From positions 62,001 to 126,000 of the forward strand of contig NZ_LFLZ01000010.1 of NCBI RefSeq assembly GCF_001189845.1: 64,000 nt of DNA. The letters are read 5' to 3'. The first letter of the stretch is position 1, and every line of letters starts with the position of its first letter. This DNA is from Bradyrhizobium tropiciagri (GTDB lineage Bacteria; Pseudomonadota; Alphaproteobacteria; Rhizobiales; Xanthobacteraceae). Below, one piece after another: positions 34,256 through 43,389 of the stretch. Both the position numbers and the translations under genes were made by a program. A model generated the notes under the pieces. That model saw only the letters and a program-made list of their open reading frames with translations. It did no database searches and was not told the origin of the DNA.

Positions 34256-36484
34256 ATGACGGGCATTGGCCGATCCGGGAAATCGCATGTTGGGGCGGCA
34301 GCAGCCGACAGCACCGGGGAACTCGGCGTCGTCCCGGGGGAACGCAGTCAATCCTTCGACGCCGTCGTGGAACGGATGCGCTCCGGGCCGGAGGAGCGGG
34401 CCGTGCCGCTCGCGAGCCAGCCACCAGATTCAGATGTGGTGGCGCCAACGCGGCACGAGATCAGAGCAGCAAAGCAAAGATTGGAGAGTCTCCTTGAGGA
34501 GCTTGAAACTTGTCGTCAAGCGGCCATGCGCGCCCGGGACTTGCCCGAGGCGCAAGAGCTGATCGACCAAGTCGTCAGGGCAGGCTCAGCAGCTCTGGAC
34601 TACTACGCCGATCTGCCCCCAAATTTGGCGCGTCGCATTCTGCCCGACGATCGGGCCCGCCTTCTCCGCGATGACGTGCTTGACGCAGCCACCCAATGTA
34701 ACACCGTGGCCAGGCAGATTGTTGACCAACTGGAGAAGAAGAGAACAGAAGCGTTGAGATGCCTCGAGAGGTTGAAAGGCACCGCAACGCCCCACCAGCT
34801 GAGCCGCTCGGTTGCAAGCGTGGCGGAACATTATGCGGCCCACATGGAGTGGTGGGGAAAGAAGACACTGCGCTTGGAGCGGATGCAATCCGTCTGCGCA
34901 GCTACTGCGGACTTGCCAAGCGCTACGCCCGCGATGCGCAAGGCCGAAGAGGACGCATTAAGGCTGCATACCGGCCATGCGCTCAATACGAAGTGCATGT
35001 ATCTGCAAACCCGCATAGCTCTCGCGGAGCTCTTGATTGACTCGCAAGCGAGCACGTTGGAACCAGACGCGCACGAATCCCTCATGGACGAGAACGGGCG
35101 GGTGCGTCTGCTCGGGACCTTCATCGAAGATGTTTTTCCAGCATTCGTCTCGACCGGCCATGCCGTTCTGAACAGCAACGGGGCACCGCTCGACGCCGAG
35201 CATCGCGCCGTTCTGGAAGGTGTCATGGAGCGGCTTTCGGAATTCGCTTCAGGGGTGAGTTCCATGGTTGCCACGCTGAGGGAAGCCGGATCAGGAGCTG
35301 ACCTTCCGTTGCAGTTGCTGGACCAGATCGTTGAAAGTGCGTGGCTTACGGCGAACGAAGTCATGCGGTTGCTGGCAGTGCAGCCAAAGTTGGCAGCCAC
35401 AATTGAACCGCCGGCTTGGGCTGCGCTGCCGGAAAATACCGCCATGGTGGGCGAAAGCGGCAGAGCGCGCAGAAAGGGTAAAGGAAGGCGCGCAGCGGCC
35501 GCAGGCGAGGGGAGTTCGACGGCGCGCCCGCCCGAGCCGCAACTCGCCAGGCCCGATGCGGCCACGGCCCCGACCGGCAAGGTTATCGTGCTCTCGGACC
35601 TCGGTACCAAAAAACTCGCGACCGCGGAGGAGGCACGCGCGAGCGCGTCAACCTCTGCTACCGAGCACCTCCAGATGTGGCAGGCTCCGCCCTCCAGGAA
35701 AGCGCTGGCGGGATTACTCGAGCGACTGGACGAGCTGGTGCAATTCGATCTGCCGGCTCAGCAAAGTGCCATCTCGCAAGCGCGCCAGATGAAGCCCGAG
35801 GACGCCGACCACGTCTTGGATCTCGTCAGTAAGCGCTTGCAGACACAGGCTGCCGAGATTGAGGCCTGTGTAGTCGCGCTGGAGGAGCCTCGCCGCCGGG
35901 GCCTGCTCACGCCGGTGCAAGTGCCCGAAGTGCACGAAAAAATATTTCGGCTCAAGGCGATGCGGTCCGAGGTGCAGGGGCAGGCAAACTCATTGAGCGT
36001 GCGAAAGGCGGCAATCACGAGCGATTGCATGAAGACCTATGCGTTTCCGTCGCAAAGGTACCTTGAACAATTGCGGGCGGCGGGGGAATTGGCGCCAGTC
36101 GATCCACCGCGCGCCTTGCAGGGAGAGCCAGGGAAGCTGTTCGAGGTCAAGCTGCAGCCCAAGGCGCTGAGCAGTGGTGCGAGGCCAAGCCCGATGTGGG
36201 TGCACATCCATACCAAGCGGCCGGTACATGCCTGGCAATTGCCAATGCTGGGGGACCGTGACTTCGCAGCTTGCCACGTGAAGTCCGATGAACAGCGCGG
36301 CTATAATCGGCACTGGCAGAACGCTCGAGCCGCCGAGGGGCACAACAACGTCGTGATCCACCGCGGCAAGCTCACACCTGCGTTTTGCAAGTTATTGTTG
36401 AGCACCGCAGCTGGCGGCCAGGCGTTGTACCACCTTTCCGATGCTGGGCACGTGTCAGCGCAGATGGGGCGACTGGGAATCTAG
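34256..36484 (+). CDS. Candidate T3SS effector, 742 residues
   Basis: The start follows CGGAGATAAAGC. The N-terminal 60 residues are polar, glycine and serine rich and unstructured, as in T3SS signals. From about 60 the protein is strongly helical with coiled-coil-like stretches (EIRAAKQRLESLLEELETCRQAAMRARDL and others), an alanine and arginine rich linker near residues 400-450 (RARRKGKGRRAAAAGEG), and a second helical part. The C-terminal domain (about residues 615-742) is different in style: GKLFEVKLQP, PMWVHIHTKRPVHAWQLPML, FAACHVKSDEQRGYNRHW and HNNVVIHRGKLTPAFCKLLL. No catalytic motif is obvious. The diverged tts box, the layout and the location among effector genes support an effector. 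I cannot give a Nop name. Confidence 0.65.
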   Translation: MTGIGRSGKSHVGAAAADSTGELGVVPGERSQSFDAVVERMRSGPEERAVPLASQPPDSDVVAPTRHEIRAAKQRLESLLEELETCRQAAMRARDLPEAQELIDQVVRAGSAALDYYADLPPNLARRILPDDRARLLRDDVLDAATQCNTVARQIVDQLEKKRTEALRCLERLKGTATPHQLSRSVASVAEHYAAHMEWWGKKTLRLERMQSVCAATADLPSATPAMRKAEEDALRLHTGHALNTKCMYLQTRIALAELLIDSQASTLEPDAHESLMDENGRVRLLGTFIEDVFPAFVSTGHAVLNSNGAPLDAEHRAVLEGVMERLSEFASGVSSMVATLREAGSGADLPLQLLDQIVESAWLTANEVMRLLAVQPKLAATIEPPAWAALPENTAMVGESGRARRKGKGRRAAAAGEGSSTARPPEPQLARPDAATAPTGKVIVLSDLGTKKLATAEEARASASTSATEHLQMWQAPPSRKALAGLLERLDELVQFDLPAQQSAISQARQMKPEDADHVLDLVSKRLQTQAAEIEACVVALEEPRRRGLLTPVQVPEVHEKIFRLKAMRSEVQGQANSLSVRKAAITSDCMKTYAFPSQRYLEQLRAAGELAPVDPPRALQGEPGKLFEVKLQPKALSSGARPSPMWVHIHTKRPVHAWQLPMLGDRDFAACHVKSDEQRGYNRHWQNARAAEGHNNVVIHRGKLTPAFCKLLLSTAAGGQALYHLSDAGHVSAQMGRLGI

Positions 36485-37388
36485 TGAGCTTCTTGTCTTG
36501 CGGCAGTATGTCGTTCGATGGCAGCTTTCATGCCTCCAGGTCGGCTCGGCGGATTACCTGAGCCGCACCGGGCTCTTCAGGTTCCACCTCCCCAACGGGT
36601 GGAGCTCGGAGGAAGAGAACACGCACCAAATCCACGAGAGGCTCGTCGGCCGGAGCGCCGGATCATTTTCGATCACGGGCAAGTAAGCTCTCACATGACG
36701 CCATTGGTGGCGCCGAAAGCCAGCCGCTGAGCGCGGCAGCCGGAGAAACATGTGCGTGATCCCGAAGACGATACGGCCGGATGTCGTCGCGCTCGTTGCG
36801 AAAGGCCTGCATGTGCGCCGCCAACTGACAAGTAAACCTCCAGAGGGATTGCTTCGGATGGTTGGCATGCCAAAAGAAAACGATGCGCTCTGGTTTGACG
36901 AATCGACTTCGCAATGCACAATGAGCCCGCCTGTCCGTTTGCTTCACTTGGATAAGGCGACGAGAGCCGCAGCATCCCGGCCTCCAGGCCCCCAGAAGGT
37001 GCTGAGGCTTTTCGTTCTTCCGAGTGTCCCAGCCGGTGAGGGCGGAGCTGCTTCTCTGCAAACACTGATCCTGTGACGGCCACGACCGCGTCGGCGTGGC
37101 GGGAAGCTCGTTGTGCTCTGCTGGCCTTTGCGGACTCGAGCGTGGAGCTCTGGCGACTATAACGGGGCCATATTGGCCTATCGGCGAGCGAAATGCCTCG
37201 CTTTTCCTCCGACGACAAGTGCGACGAATTTGAAGACGGTACAGATCTCGGCGGACACTTTGATGGTCGACGTGCGCTACCCGACCAACTCCCCCGCTGG
37301 CCACTCAGATCAGGCATTATAGATGCCGCAGAACGCTGCTTCCGAGCAGCGCGACAAGAGATGTCGCGCTTTCTCGCACCCTTTAGCC
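36485..37388. other. Intergenic stretch between two effector genes
   Basis: About 900 bp with overlapping short frames on both strands (for example 36663-37304 minus and 36750-37076 plus) that lack recognisable motifs and ribosome sites. No gene is supported. Confidence 0.4.
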
Positions 37389-38291
37389 TCAGCCTCTCGT
37401 CTCTGACTTTCTGTACGGATTCGATTCGCTAGCGGTCCGATAGTCATCCAGATTCCCGCCCAGAAATAGTACCTCGTGCTCCTCGGTTGGGGTATCGCTC
37501 ACCCATGCAAGATTGGGTTCATCATTCTCAGTCCCGTCCTCAAGGATACTGACGATCTCTTCGGCCGTCCAGGTGGTGACCCGTGGCACCGTGTAGGTGT
37601 GCAACTCGTTCGCGCTTTCCGCAATTGCTTTGCCGCCATACTCGTTGTCATCGTCCGGCGACAGGAGCAGTTGTGAGGCCTCCTCGGACAGTGATACAAA
37701 AGGCGAAGAATAAGTGTCCCCTCTCATGTGCGCTGCCGCTGCGCGACCCAGATCAAGTTGTTGGCCTCCCCAAATATTCCAGGGGGCGGCGTCGTAACGC
37801 AAAGCCGCCATGGAACGCAGATGGTCCATCGCGCTTTGACGGTCCAGTACATGTGGCTTGCAATGGCTGGCGTGATTTTGAAAGCGCTGCAGCTCAGCGT
37901 ACGACGATGCCACCACCTCGTCGTAAACGCGGCCACTATCGACGCCGCCGGCTGATGGCCCAGTTGCTTTTGACCATCGTGCCGATTTTTGCGCCGCGAG
38001 TTCGATTTCTCTTCTGAGTTCCGCAACGGTTGCGCAGGTCAGCGTCGCGGCAAGCCGAGCGCGCGTCCTGATAAAGGATGCAGCTGCGCACCGTTCGTTC
38101 CCCTGAATAGCCTGCGCTCTCAAATTGCCTTTCGTGTCAGTCCGGGACGATCCGGCCCCATCTGATGTTTGGAGGATTGGCTGAGGCTCTCCAAGCCGCT
38201 GCTCAAAGTCTGCTTGCCCCGTTTCTTCCTGTTGCGGCTCGACGTAATTCGTAAAAGCCGCAGACGGGCCGATATTGTCAAACGGGTTCAT
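37389..38291 (-). CDS. Candidate T3SS effector with ADP-ribosyltransferase-like signature
   Basis: The 300-residue protein has a polar N-terminus (residues 1-65, glutamine and serine rich) fit for T3SS export, and a helical segment at 72-105 (RTRARLAATLTCATVAELRREIELAAQKSARW). Its C-terminal domain has the three elements of R-S-E class mono-ADP-ribosyltransferases: arginines near 160-165 (LRSMAALRYD), an STS-like strand SSPFVSLS at 195-202, and LHTYTVP followed by an ExE motif at 271-273 (EHEVLFLGGN). The enzymatic proposal is inference from this pattern. A tts box lies about 230 bp upstream. A decayed paralogue with the same motifs is at 24347-25323. There is no chaperone gene beside it. Confidence 0.7.
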   Translation of the reverse strand: MNPFDNIGPSAAFTNYVEPQQEETGQADFEQRLGEPQPILQTSDGAGSSRTDTKGNLRAQAIQGNERCAAASFIRTRARLAATLTCATVAELRREIELAAQKSARWSKATGPSAGGVDSGRVYDEVVASSYAELQRFQNHASHCKPHVLDRQSAMDHLRSMAALRYDAAPWNIWGGQQLDLGRAAAAHMRGDTYSSPFVSLSEEASQLLLSPDDDNEYGGKAIAESANELHTYTVPRVTTWTAEEIVSILEDGTENDEPNLAWVSDTPTEEHEVLFLGGNLDDYRTASESNPYRKSETRG

Positions 38292-38515
38292 TCCATTTTC
38301 CCTTTGGTAGCCTTGTCGATATCAATCGGACAAGTTGATCCAATTTGAGCGAGTCGCGAGGGTCGGAAACCGAGAAGTGCACAAACGGCTATAAAACGGA
38401 AGCGGATCTGGTTCTCGACGGGGCGGTATGTTGAGGGGATCCAGCTCCTTCTTCTGTTCCAGATTATGAGCCCATCAAGCCCAGCCTTGTCCGGATAGAG
38501 ATGGTATCATGCTAG

Positions 38516-38542
38516 AGGGTTTAGCTGTCGATCAGCTGACGA
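38516..38542 (-). promoter_or_regulatory. tts box upstream of the ADP-ribosyltransferase-like effector
   Basis: The minus strand reads CGTCAGCTGATCGACAGCTAAACCC. It matches the tts box at GTCAGCT, ATCGA and AGCT plus the downstream CC, with two or three core changes, about 230 bp before the ATG at 38291. Confidence 0.7.
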
Positions 38543-39457
38543 ATTTCATTGCTTGAAGAATATCCAGCCCTTGCGACTGTGCCGGCCGTCCATTGTTCAT
38601 CGCAGAGCTGACTTTGGCGAGATGGCGCCATCGTCGCTAAATCCGGCAGTGCGAAAGGCCGGCAGACGCAGCCCGGCGGAGGCGCAACGATCCTGAGCTT
38701 GAGTTGCGTAAGGAAGGCTGCCGAGGCAGGCTTGCATCGATCGTGAATCGATGTCCCGAAAGTGCCGCTCGAGACGCGGGCTCTGGTCCGAATAGCCGAT
38801 CTTGTCACAGCCGTCGGGCTCGTGACCGCTTGGGGTTGCGTGGAAGCAGATTGTGCTCTGCAAGGATTCCTGACGGAGCGCGAGGATTCGCGTGGGCACG
38901 CAGGGCATTGGTGGCGAACAAGACCCGCGCGGCGCAACTTCGAGCCAGGCATCCGCAACACACGGCGAATAGCTTAAGCTTCCAACGCTAAGGCGCTGCG
39001 ACCGAGACGTTGAACTGCCAGCCGGACTTGGCACTACAGCCGAGCAAGCCTTGCGGTGTGGTCTGCAGCGCAGCCATAACAAAGAGGAACCAGAGCGATC
39101 CCCATAATCGTCGTATCGGCCGTGAAGAAATCGCGTATTCACTATCGCAAGGGGACGCAGGGGTCGTCGGGAAACCCGCGCGGTTCCAACCATTGCAACG
39201 CACAGTGAGCCATGATCAACAAACGAGGGTGCTTCGATTGCTTCGACAGCTGCATCGATAGCTTCGATGGCTGGGCGAGAGCTCGAGCATAAACGGCTCC
39301 GCTGACTCCGATTGACTTAAGGCGAGGTCCTGCCGAGATATCCGAACGTATCCATTCCGTAGATAGACCCAATCAAGAAAATCAATTTTACCACTTGCGG
39401 TGCGGTCATATAGACGTGATGGACGGGCTGGGGCCAACCTAGGGAAGCGACTCTAGA
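38543..39457. other. Intergenic stretch before the cysteine-rich mini-protein
   Basis: About 900 bp of short frames without support. A minor tandem repeat of GCTTCGAY units lies at about 39230-39270. Nothing else stands out. Confidence 0.4.
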
Positions 39458-39664
39458 ATGAAAAAATTCGTGATTGTGACTGCGAGCGCCCTCGCGCTTG
39501 GAACGGCGGCGGTGCCGACCTTTGTTGCTGAGGTTGCCGCCCAACCGGTCGCCACCAAGGTGCAGGTAGCCGATACGTCATATCCTCAATGCGCGGATTA
39601 CCCGTTGGATGGTATCTGCGACTTATTTTTCTGTTTGACCGATCCGTCGTGCGTGCAGCACTAA
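39458..39664 (+). CDS. Small secreted protein with four cysteines
   Basis: The 68-residue product begins with a good Sec signal peptide (MKKFVIVTASALALGTAAVP, probable cleavage after EVAA near residue 28). The mature part is about 40 residues and acidic, with cysteines at 45, 54, 59 and 65 (spacing C-x8-C-x4-C-x5-C). Two disulphide bonds could form in the periplasm. The size and pattern recall defensin-like or plant NCR peptides in layout only. It lies in effector-rich DNA, next to a C48-protease remnant and 1.4 kb upstream of an ABC exporter gene on the same strand. No tts box was found. I do not recognise a family. Confidence 0.6.
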   Translation: MKKFVIVTASALALGTAAVPTFVAEVAAQPVATKVQVADTSYPQCADYPLDGICDLFFCLTDPSCVQH

Positions 39665-39698
39665 CGACGGAAGACAACCAAGCATAGAACGAGGATAG

Positions 39699-40322
39699 AG
39701 GCGCCGGCCACTCGCTGGACGGCGGCCGCGTCCTCCTCCTCCTCCGGCTATAGCCGATTTCCTGTTCTTGCCGGTGAATGATGCTAGCGCTACAGACCTC
39801 AATCGCCGTGGCTCCCATTGGTCGTTTCTGCTGGTGGATCGCCGCGTTCGAGGCCGGCTGGTTGCCTATCACTATGACTCAGTTCTAGGATATAATGACA
39901 GACTCGCAGCAACGATCGCTGAACGAGTCGGGGCCAACCTGCAAGACGCGCCCATAAGCCAGCAGAGGAATGAGTATGACTGCGGCGTCTTCGTGGTTGA
40001 TGGCACCCGGGCACTGGTCAGTCGATTCGCGGCAGGTCCGCAGCCAGACCTGAACCTTAGGAACCTCGTCGTCGATCGGCGGGGCACTGCAGAGCCGTCT
40101 GAGAGGCTGAACGCGGTCTTGACTCGCCGGCGACTCGGCGCGTCCCATATGAGGCTTCGCCTGGTCGAGCTGGCTGGATCTGCTCTTGGTGACGCGGCCA
40201 GCCGGTCTGTGAGGAGCACTGTGGACAGGAAAAGAAGTGCGCTGGATCGCGTCGCGCGTGCGAGCATCCCGACAACTCCGAAATCGGTCCGCCAAAGGCA
40301 AAGAGGCAGGCGGACGATGTAG
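39699..40322 (+). pseudogene. C-terminal remnant of a NopD-like C48 (SUMO-type) protease effector
   Basis: The frame is open from 39699 but has no good start; a TTG at 39768 is the only candidate. It contains the complete catalytic part of a ubiquitin-like (C48) cysteine protease: HWSFLLVDRR with the histidine, AYHYDSVLGYN with the aspartate, and QQRNEYDCGVFVVDG with glutamine and catalytic cysteine. Rhizobial effectors of the NopD type carry this domain at the end of a protein of over a thousand residues. Here the secretion signal and the long middle region are missing, and no tts box precedes it. It is therefore taken as a truncated effector gene. Confidence 0.8.
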
Positions 40323-41031
40323 GCGGACGTCGCTACTCGGTGTTCCCGATTGAGCACACCGGGTGCCATACTTTCCAATATAGCCGCGAACTTCAGAACG
40401 CCCGGATACATTTATCTCGCCCTAAGCCTCCAAGGCTCGCCTGCCGGTAAAGATCAAAACTTACCGAGCACATGTGTGCGTCCGGCTCCGTTCGGAGGCC
40501 AAGCCAACTGCGATTTGATCAAAGCCGTTGCGTTCCTGTCTCTGAAGCTGTTCAAGTTTCGCCCACCGGAGCTTTGGGATCGCGCGGATAAGGACAGGGT
40601 GCTTAACAACGATTAGGCAACGCGCACTGCTGAGGTCCACTTTGTCACCAAGGCCGGGACGAGATTTAACCGCGGCTAAAATCGTTGAGTTAAAACGTCC
40701 TGCCTAACGTTGCCTCGGCGCGCTTCAAGGTGAATCCCATAGCGCTCCGTCGAGTTCGCAATCGCCAAACAAGAATCGCAAAATTCGCAGCTGGCGTTTA
40801 GCCACCCCGCCACAAAACATGATCTCTCATGTGAGAAGGCGGACGACAACCTACCAGCCTTGGTGAGTTGATGACCGTGCTGGATCGATTGATTTGAAGC
40901 CAAGCAATGGTAAACGGAAAGTCTGGCGAGGCCTCATCGAGCATCTTCATGCGCTCGCATGGAATCATCGTGCGAAAGGGCTATGTCGGCTCTTTCAACC
41001 TAAGCAAAGCCCATTCCTCTATCCGCTAGAT
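40323..41031. other. Upstream region of the ABC exporter gene
   Basis: Mostly non-coding. The last 140 bases are an in-frame extension of the exporter from a TTG at 40894, rich in basic residues and lacking a ribosome site. Nothing else is recognised. Confidence 0.4.
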
Positions 41032-42699
41032 ATGTCGAACGGCAGCACGTTATCACCGGTTTCCGAAATTTTGCATGCGTACTGGCGCTCCGACCGGTGG
41101 TTGCTTCTCGTCGTTGTCGCAGTAGTGCTGATCTCAAGCGCGACCAGCGTCGCAACGCCCTATGTATTTTCGTGTCTCATTGACCGTCTCCCGCGCGAGG
41201 AAGACATGTCGGTGCTTGCGTGGGGGTTCGCAGGCTATGCGGTCCTACTTGGGGTAGCCTCCGCATTGCAGCGCATGCTGCAGTATCTGTCCTTCATGAC
41301 AGCCGAGAACCTGGGCTTCATCGCTGCAACGGGCTTCTTTGATCGCATCCTGAGGAAAACCGCAGCCTTTTTTCTTGAGCACAATCCCGTAGAAATACAG
41401 AATGCGGCCGCGCGCGGGCGCAGCGCCCTGACGGCTTTGGTCCAGCTTGGGATCGTGGTCTTCATCCCTGCTGCAACACAACTTCTACTTACGTTCGTTA
41501 CTCTCGGCGCGCTCCTCAATATCCAGATCGCTGCAATCGTCGTCGTCTATGGGGCAGTCCTGATTACATTGACGTGGAGTTCCACGCGTCGGGCGTACGT
41601 GTTCCTGGAACGAGCCAGAGAAGCCGGACAGGACAATGCGCGTTTCGTTGGCAACGTCATGAGCTCCATGGACACCCTGCGCTATTTCGGCAGTCATTCC
41701 TGGATGAGCCAGCGCTTTACGATGACGGCGCGGGAGGTGCGTGATAACTGGCGCGCCTATGTGTTGCAACGCGTTGCCTACATCGCCGTGCTCGGCCCAG
41801 CCGTCGCGCTACAATTTGCGGTCACGTTTCTCCTTCTCATACCTGAATACCAGGTCGGGGCGGTCACCATCGGGGATATGGTGCTATTCAACACGCTTTT
41901 ACTCCAGCTCAATATGCCATTCGAGATGGTTGCGCGTGCCATCTCTGACGCGGCGCGGTCGCGAGCCGACCTCATCCCTCTGGCTAGACTATGGGCCGCA
42001 CCCGAAGAGCGGCGACCATCTCACGCTCAAGATTTCACGCCCTCCGGTGGCCAGCTCTCTTTCGAGGGCGTTGGTTACGCCTACGACAACGGTCGTGGCG
42101 TTACGAACGTCTCGTTTGTGGCTGGGCGGGGTGGGATCACCTTCCTTGTCGGTGAATCGGGATCTGGAAAATCGACAATCTTTAGGCTCGTCTTGAAATC
42201 GATTGAACCGGACCGCGGTCGTATTCTGGTAGATGGAACCGATATAGCGGGCATCGAACGCGCGGATTGGTATGCCGCAGTTGCTGTCGTGCCGCAGGAC
42301 GTGATGTTGCTCAATGAGTCGCTAGCCGACAACATCCTGCTAGGGCGGCCCCGCAACGAAGTGCGCCTTCGTGCTGCGTCGGAAAAAGCCGCTATTCTCC
42401 CCTTGATCGAGGCCTTGCCTGAAGGATTTGATACAGCCGTTGGAGAACGTGGTTTGAAGCTTTCCGGCGGGGAGCGCCAGCGTATTGCTATTGCCCGCGC
42501 GCTTTATGGCGAGCCGGCGATCCTTCTTCTTGACGAGGCCAGCTCCGCGCTCGACGAAGAAACCGAGCAGGACATTATGAACCATATCCGTACGCTAGCC
42601 AAAGATGTGACCGTGCTGGCGATCACTCACCGCAAGGGCGTCGTTTCTACAAGTGACGTCGTGGTCGACCTGACCGACTGCGGCTTGTCAGTGACATAG
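41032..42699 (+). CDS. ABC exporter, half-transporter with fused membrane and ATPase domains
   Basis: From ATG 41032 the protein has 555 residues; a TTG at 40894 would add 46. The N-terminal half has six hydrophobic helices (type IV exporter fold, SDRWLLLVVVAVVLISSATS and later). The ATPase domain starts near 330, with Walker A at 374-382 (GESGSGKST), a Q-loop (VVPQDVMLLNESLADNILLG), the signature LSGGERQR near 477, Walker B ILLLDEASSALDEE and the H-loop histidine in AITHRKG. It probably works as a homodimer. The closest resemblance is to the ABCB/ATM1 and MsbA-like groups. The substrate is unknown. The cysteine-rich secreted protein upstream is not an obvious substrate, since it carries its own Sec signal. 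Confidence 0.9.
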   Translation: MSNGSTLSPVSEILHAYWRSDRWLLLVVVAVVLISSATSVATPYVFSCLIDRLPREEDMSVLAWGFAGYAVLLGVASALQRMLQYLSFMTAENLGFIAATGFFDRILRKTAAFFLEHNPVEIQNAAARGRSALTALVQLGIVVFIPAATQLLLTFVTLGALLNIQIAAIVVVYGAVLITLTWSSTRRAYVFLERAREAGQDNARFVGNVMSSMDTLRYFGSHSWMSQRFTMTAREVRDNWRAYVLQRVAYIAVLGPAVALQFAVTFLLLIPEYQVGAVTIGDMVLFNTLLLQLNMPFEMVARAISDAARSRADLIPLARLWAAPEERRPSHAQDFTPSGGQLSFEGVGYAYDNGRGVTNVSFVAGRGGITFLVGESGSGKSTIFRLVLKSIEPDRGRILVDGTDIAGIERADWYAAVAVVPQDVMLLNESLADNILLGRPRNEVRLRAASEKAAILPLIEALPEGFDTAVGERGLKLSGGERQRIAIARALYGEPAILLLDEASSALDEETEQDIMNHIRTLAKDVTVLAITHRKGVVSTSDVVVDLTDCGLSVT

Positions 42700-43389
42700 G
42701 CGAAGTGAATGATCGGCCCGGCGCGTTGACGCCGCACAGAAGGTGCATCGCCGGACGAGATGCCTTCGCTGTTCAAGGAGCTACCCACGTCATAGAGAGC
42801 ATCCTCGGCATCTATGATGGAATCGGGGCCCTGTGCTCCGGTAGACGTGAAGTATTCCAGGGTGCCGATTGCCAATCTGCGACGCCAGGCGGCAGGGGCG
42901 GGCTTAAGTTGGCGATCGGCCGGCTTGCGGTCGGAACAGACTCCTTCGTCCTGAATTCAGGCTGCACCAGACGGAATTCTGCGCATATGTGTCGCGATTG
43001 ATGAGCTCGTCGACAAGGCAAGACATCGCCCCACTACCCATCACTTGCGTCCGGACGGCAACATCGGCCACGACGCCTTCGCGGGCATCGGCGAGATGGA
43101 CATGGTCCTGCGCCGTCACCCGGATCGCAGGCGCCGCCCTTGCACGCATGCGCTTGACCACGAGGGTGGGTATGCAACTCAGGAAAAACGGTGGACGCGA
43201 TCTCTTCCGGAGAGCAGGCGGTGCTTAGGGGCGTGTCGAGCGCGTGCCGACGGCGTTTTTCGATCCCGGCAAGCAGCCGCCTTACTCATGGCGTCCGCTT
43301 TGCCGATCACAGGTGTTGTTCAACCATCGCCGGCCGAGATCCTTGAACTGCGGACGGCGCGATGTCGGCCTCACACCGACACGGATTTT
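42700..43389. other. Intergenic stretch between the exporter and the Wadjet operon
   Basis: About 690 bp of short frames without motifs. It marks the edge of the high-GC Wadjet block; a junction of a past insertion should be here, but I see no clear repeat. Confidence 0.4.

Noticed and set aside
39230..39270. Short tandem repeat of GCTTCGAY
   Set aside because: Irregular spacing and only four units in non-coding DNA; no sign of function.
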